From: VFZP01 sp043755595
GTDB lineage: Bacteria; Acidobacteriota; Terriglobia; Bryobacterales; Bryobacteraceae
Length of the DNA stretch: 64,000 nucleotides
Assembly (NCBI GenBank): GCA_043755595.1
Contig: JAYUSQ010000106.1
Span: forward strand, 1-64,000
Direction: 5' to 3'
Of the stretch, positions 61,317-64,000 are shown in pieces. Below the pieces are notes generated by a model that had not been told where the DNA came from, made no database searches, and saw only the letters and a list, made by a program, of their open reading frames with translations. The translations under genes and the position numbers were made by a program. The first letter of the stretch is position 1. Every line of letters begins with the position of its first letter.

Positions 61317-62309
61317 TTACCGGGTGGCCAACGCGAGCACCGGATCGGGCCCGGCGCCCGCCGGTGTTTTAAACGTTTTGACGATCTTACGTTGCGGCAC
61401 CGAAACCACTACTACAGTGTCGTGATCCTGCACCCCAACGAAGGCATACGCGCCGTCGGGCGACATCGTCATCGACAGCGGGGGCCCTGGCAGCTTGACG
61501 GTGAGTGTCTGTTTGCGAGCGGCGATATCGACGAAGCCGAACGTCTCGTCGGTCAACATGCTGTAGACCAGCGTTTTCCCGTCGGGCGTGAGCGCGATGC
61601 GGTTCGGCCCTTTGCCGGTTTCAATGCGGCCGATGTTTTCCTGGCGAGCGACGTCGAGAATTGTGATCGAGTTGCCGTCGGAATTGGTCATGTAGATCAA
61701 CTTGCCGTCTTTGGACAGCACACCGCCTTGCGGGCGCTTGTCCGTTGGGATCAGCTTGGTCTTTCCCGTTTCCAGATGGATGGCGGCAATCGTGGAAGTG
61801 GTTGTGTTTGAAACGAACGCGGTCTCGCCGTCGGGCGAGAGCATCACCATGTGCGGATCCTCGCCTTGCACGTCGTAACGGCGAACGACTTTGCGAGTGT
61901 TCAGGTCCATCAGCAGGAGCCCGTCGGGGTTCTCCGTGGTCGAGAGCAACCGATTGCGTTTGGCGTCGAGCGCCAAGCCATGGGGGCGGCGATTTTTGCC
62001 GAGATCGATCGTGCCCAGCTTCGTCCGGCTCTTGACATCCACGATGGAAATCGTGTTGCCGCCTTCGCCCGCATTCTGCATCCATAGAATGCCGTTGTCG
62101 GAGATGTAGGCTGTGCGGCCGTCGGGGGCGAGCACGATTTCATGCGGGTATTCGCCGATCTTGACTCCCGCGAGGCGCTTGCCATCGGGTGAGTAGAAGC
62201 CCACGGCCCCCGCTTTCTTTTCGACGATCACGAGCGGGAAATTCTGGGCGGCGAGCGTGGCGCACGCGGCGAGGGCGGAGATGGCGAGGCGAGGCATCCG
62301 ACTTATCAT
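61317..62309 (-). CDS. YncE-like beta-propeller (YVTN repeat) protein, exported
   Basis: ATG 62309 or 62297 opens a short signal peptide (MPRLAISALAACATLAAQ). About 330 residues hold seven repeats with the pattern PHEIVLAPDGRTAYISDNG, GNTISIVDV, PHMVMLSPDGETAFVSN and DGKLIYMTNSDGNSITILDV. Such propellers are periplasmic or secreted, with binding roles mostly unknown. The open frame extends further upstream to 62486, but that part overlaps a decayed nucleotidyltransferase and reads as noise. Confidence 0.82.
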   Translation of the reverse strand: MISRMPRLAISALAACATLAAQNFPLVIVEKKAGAVGFYSPDGKRLAGVKIGEYPHEIVLAPDGRTAYISDNGILWMQNAGEGGNTISIVDVKSRTKLGTIDLGKNRRPHGLALDAKRNRLLSTTENPDGLLLMDLNTRKVVRRYDVQGEDPHMVMLSPDGETAFVSNTTTSTIAAIHLETGKTKLIPTDKRPQGGVLSKDGKLIYMTNSDGNSITILDVARQENIGRIETGKGPNRIALTPDGKTLVYSMLTDETFGFVDIAARKQTLTVKLPGPPLSMTMSPDGAYAFVGVQDHDTVVVVSVPQRKIVKTFKTPAGAGPDPVLALATR

Positions 62310-62319
62310 CACACAAAGG

Positions 62320-62745
62320 GTTCGAAGAATCAGGTCCTGCTGCTCGGTTTGGCGAAGCGCGGCGACGTCAATCAAGTCTTGGGCCTCGCCGCGGCAAGTT
62401 TTGCGGCAATCAAATCGCCACGGGAAATGACCTGGGCTCTGAGAGCGCCTTCGGGGTCGATCTCGAAGTCCAGGCGCCTTTCCCAAGCGGCGTCAAAAAT
62501 TGACGCCTGGGATTGCCGGAAGAATATCCACCATCAGCGGTGGTGCTCCCATTCGAAAAAACATATCGGGCGCCATGAAGTCCTCGGCCGTCAGTCCTTC
62601 AAGCGGTGCGCCGAATTCGGCCAACGCGGCATAGAGGGACTTAACGTTCTCGGCGTCGGAGCTCACCGGCAAGTCGAGATCTTTTGGTTACTCCGTATAA
62701 CCTCGGGTTCTGGCCCCGTGCCGGATTCGTAGGACACTCGATTTG
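62320..62745 (-). pseudogene. Nucleotidyltransferase/AbiEii-like antitoxin gene, multiple frameshifts
   Basis: Leftward frames give, in order, ARGQNPRLYGVTK, DLDLPVSSDAENVKSLYAAL, AEFGAPLEGLTAEDFMAPDM and ILPAIPGVNF, then (new frame) DAAWERRLDFEIDPEG and GDLIAAKLAAARPK, then (new frame) DLIDVAALRQTEQQ. The DLDL and RPKDLIDVAAL patterns match a roughly 150-residue nucleotidyltransferase-like family related to AbiEii. At least three single-base changes break it, so it is inactive. Confidence 0.72.
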
Positions 62746-62748
62746 GCA

Positions 62749-63153
62749 CTACAAGCCTTCAACTACCTCGCTTATGATCCGGAACGCTTGAGCGGGGTCG
62801 AGATCCCTCAACCCTAAATCCTCTGGAAGAAATCCGATTCGGCGGATCGGCTGTTCATGTGTAGTATTGAATGCCCTTACGGCCTTCAAAAACGCCGGGA
62901 GAACCAATCGAAGAACGAACTCCGGTGTGGTGGGATCGCCCTCCTTGGTCGTCACGCCAACGACTCCGTATCGTGGCATTCCGCGTTGAAGCTGTTGGGG
63001 CGGTGTCTCAAGTACCCGCGCTTCATGAATGACAAACGGCGGGATCGCACCGAACAACTCCACCCCCACCATTGGCGTTGCCCAAAGCGCATCCAGCCCG
63101 CCCTTTCGGACCGCATCCGGGCCGTAACCAGGCTGGTACGAGATGTAGGCCAT
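62749..63153 (-). CDS. Hypothetical protein, N-terminus probably lost to a frameshift
   Basis: From ATG 63153: 134 residues, MAYISYQPGYGPDAVRKGGL through HEQPIRRIGFLPEDLGLRDL. No family is recognised. The same frame continues convincingly upstream without a start (EVEIVLYGTDTNLLEKLRQF), reaching about 63250. There, a different frame begins with ATG 63268 and a plausible ribosome site, so one lost or gained base near 63250 would join them into about 172 residues. It follows the small gene at 63271 with a 2-base gap. Confidence 0.55.
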   Translation of the reverse strand: MAYISYQPGYGPDAVRKGGLDALWATPMVGVELFGAIPPFVIHEARVLETPPQQLQRGMPRYGVVGVTTKEGDPTTPEFVLRLVLPAFLKAVRAFNTTHEQPIRRIGFLPEDLGLRDLDPAQAFRIISEVVEGL

Positions 63154-63270
63154 GTGCTCGGAAAACTGGCGAAGTTTCTCAAGGAGGTTGGTGTCAGTTC
63201 CATAAAGAACGATCTCAACCTCCGCTGCTCGTGAATCGGGTGCATCTAAGCGAACTGGATTTCACCATGT

Positions 63271-63420
63271 TTACTTCACCCTGACCTTGGGCAGATCCTG
63301 GTTTCGAATCAGAACTCCGCGGCCCTCTGTCGCGGCAATATGAGGAGCCGAGCTATTTACAAGCTGCGCCGGAGCCACGCCTTCAACGACCGAGTGCGTA
63401 TCCCCTGTCATCTGCGTCAT
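63271..63420 (-). CDS. Small hypothetical protein or gene 3' remnant
   Basis: 49 residues from ATG 63418-63420: MTQMTGDTHSVVEGVAPAQL, then HIAATEGRGVLIRNQDLPKV. The stop lies 2 bases before the ATG at 63268, an operon-like spacing that supports real coding. It may be the C-terminal end of a longer gene cut by the terminase fragment just to its right. No family is recognised. Confidence 0.4.
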   Translation of the reverse strand: MTQMTGDTHSVVEGVAPAQLVNSSAPHIAATEGRGVLIRNQDLPKVRVK

Positions 63421-63458
63421 TCTCGATCCAAAGCTCTGCGCGCCAGCCTCCGCGAAGA

Positions 63459-63629
63459 AGAAGCGGCCTCAAGCAACTCCGCGAAGAAATGGAAGCCTTC
63501 CGCGTCCGCACCTCGCGCGCGGGCTCCGACACCTTCCGCGCCGGCCTGAATGACGACCTCGTGATGGCCTTCGCACTCGCCCCCTGGAAAGTGCGCGGCG
63601 CCCTACCCAGACGTGGAGACCCTACATGA
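63459..63629 (+). pseudogene. C-terminal fragment of a second terminase-like gene
   Basis: SGLKQLREEMEAFRVRTSRA followed by NDDLVMAFALAPWK reads in frame to TGA 63627-63629. It matches SGLKALREEMEAYRIRTSRA and SDDLVMAYALAVWK at the end of the terminase at 2344-3837. Everything upstream is lost. An ATGA overlap at the stop begins a 34-residue frame (63625-63729, MTSTPRAIVKRAPGEQRVDA), which may be the truncated start of the next cassette gene. Confidence 0.8.
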
Positions 63630-63800
63630 CTTCCACTCCTCGCGCCATCGTCAAGCGGGCGCCCGGCGAGCAGCGTGTCGATGCCGCAGCCAGGAAGTCG
63701 ACAACGGCGTCGGACCAATCGGTCTGATTCGCCACTGGCGTCAAGATCCCAGCTTAATCCCGCCCTGGCGACGATAATAAGAGGCAGGAGGAGGACCTGA

Positions 63801-64000
63801 ATGAGACGTGGAACTTCCGCGCTGCTGCTGGTTGTCAACCTCGCCATAGCGTCGGCGGCGACTTACCCTGCCGGATTCTCGGAGGAGTTGGTGGCCTCAG
63901 GGCTGAACGCACCGACTGCGATGGCTCTTGCCCCCGATGGCCGCCTGTTTGTTTGTGAGCAGGGCGGCAACCTGCGAATCATCAAGAACGGGGTGTTACT
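63801..64000 (+). CDS. PQQ-dependent glucose/sorbosone dehydrogenase-type protein, N-terminus only
   Basis: A strong ribosome site (AGGAGGAGGAC) precedes ATG 63801. The 66 residues in view are a signal peptide (MRRGTSALLLVVNLAIASAA) and then FSEELVASGLNAPTAMALAP, with DGRLFVCEQGGNLRIIKNG, the usual first propeller blade of exported sugar dehydrogenases of the GSDH family. The gene runs off the right edge. Confidence 0.75.
   Translation, partial: MRRGTSALLLVVNLAIASAATYPAGFSEELVASGLNAPTAMALAPDGRLFVCEQGGNLRIIKNGVL

Noticed and set aside
63383..63847. 154-codon minus-strand frame
   Set aside because: It is the antisense of the terminase fragment and of non-coding DNA; Arg/Ser-rich with no motif.

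Overview
The window is GC-rich bacterial chromosome. Its gene families point to Acidobacteriota of the Solibacter/Bryobacter type: a PEP-CTERM protein, an SBBP-repeat protein ending in a Solibacter-style C-terminal domain, an ADOP-type permease with a PadR regulator, an Oar-type receptor fragment, CBM9-like and Gfo/Idh/MocA proteins with twin-arginine leaders, and an unusual terminase cassette. This placement is from gene content only; no rRNA or tRNA gene was seen.

Layout. 1-4.3 kb: the 5' half of a Cas3 helicase runs off the left edge, divergent from a terminase-like cassette; beyond it lie palindromic repeats, a duplicated gene fragment and an IS200 remnant. 4.4-10.1 kb: a tightly overlapping leftward operon that looks like hydroxyproline catabolism (epimerase, three-subunit dehydrogenase, deaminase of the DapA family) plus an exported enolase-superfamily protein. 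10.3-12 kb: a broken HigB toxin with an intact HigA antitoxin, then decayed DNA. 12-25.8 kb: HAD phosphatase, MFS transporter, an envelope block (BamA, Skp/OmpH, MscL, TlpA-like, Lgt-like), an SBBP giant, a frameshifted small Cys/His protein and a PpiD/SurA-type foldase. 25.9-31.7 kb: an ISAzo13 remnant, small enzymes, a frameshifted methyltransferase, a PEP-CTERM protein with a clear promoter and terminator, and a zinc alcohol dehydrogenase. 31.8-48.7 kb: Gfo/Idh/MocA oxidoreductase, seryl-tRNA synthetase, an esterase/SMP-30 fusion, a two-gene unknown module (membrane coiled-coil plus PD-(D/E)XK-like protein), an ATPase with a frameshifted DUF4276 partner, methyltransferase, TIM-barrel isomerase, TfoX-like, PilZ and sigma-54 activator genes. 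48.8-53.7 kb: an oligopeptide ABC operon whose ATPase is fused to a degenerate GGDEF domain. 53.7-55.2 kb: nested wreckage (dienelactone hydrolase start, RHS repeats, IS110). 55.2-62.3 kb: secreted protein, ADOP permease with PadR, Lnt, LipA and a beta-propeller. 62.3-64 kb: a decayed nucleotidyltransferase, two small genes, a second terminase fragment and the start of a sugar dehydrogenase.

The strongest candidate novelty is the ABC ATPase-GGDEF fusion: its nucleotide-making motif is lost but the c-di-GMP-binding RxxD site is kept with the correct spacing. That suggests a peptide importer gated directly by c-di-GMP, and a PilZ gene with intact binding motifs lies about 5 kb away. Second is the membrane coiled-coil plus nuclease-like pair at 36.9-38.5 kb. 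The window also has an unusual density of single-base frameshifts and truncated genes, several of them toxin-antitoxin or defence related, which marks the intergenic stretches as graveyards for mobile DNA.
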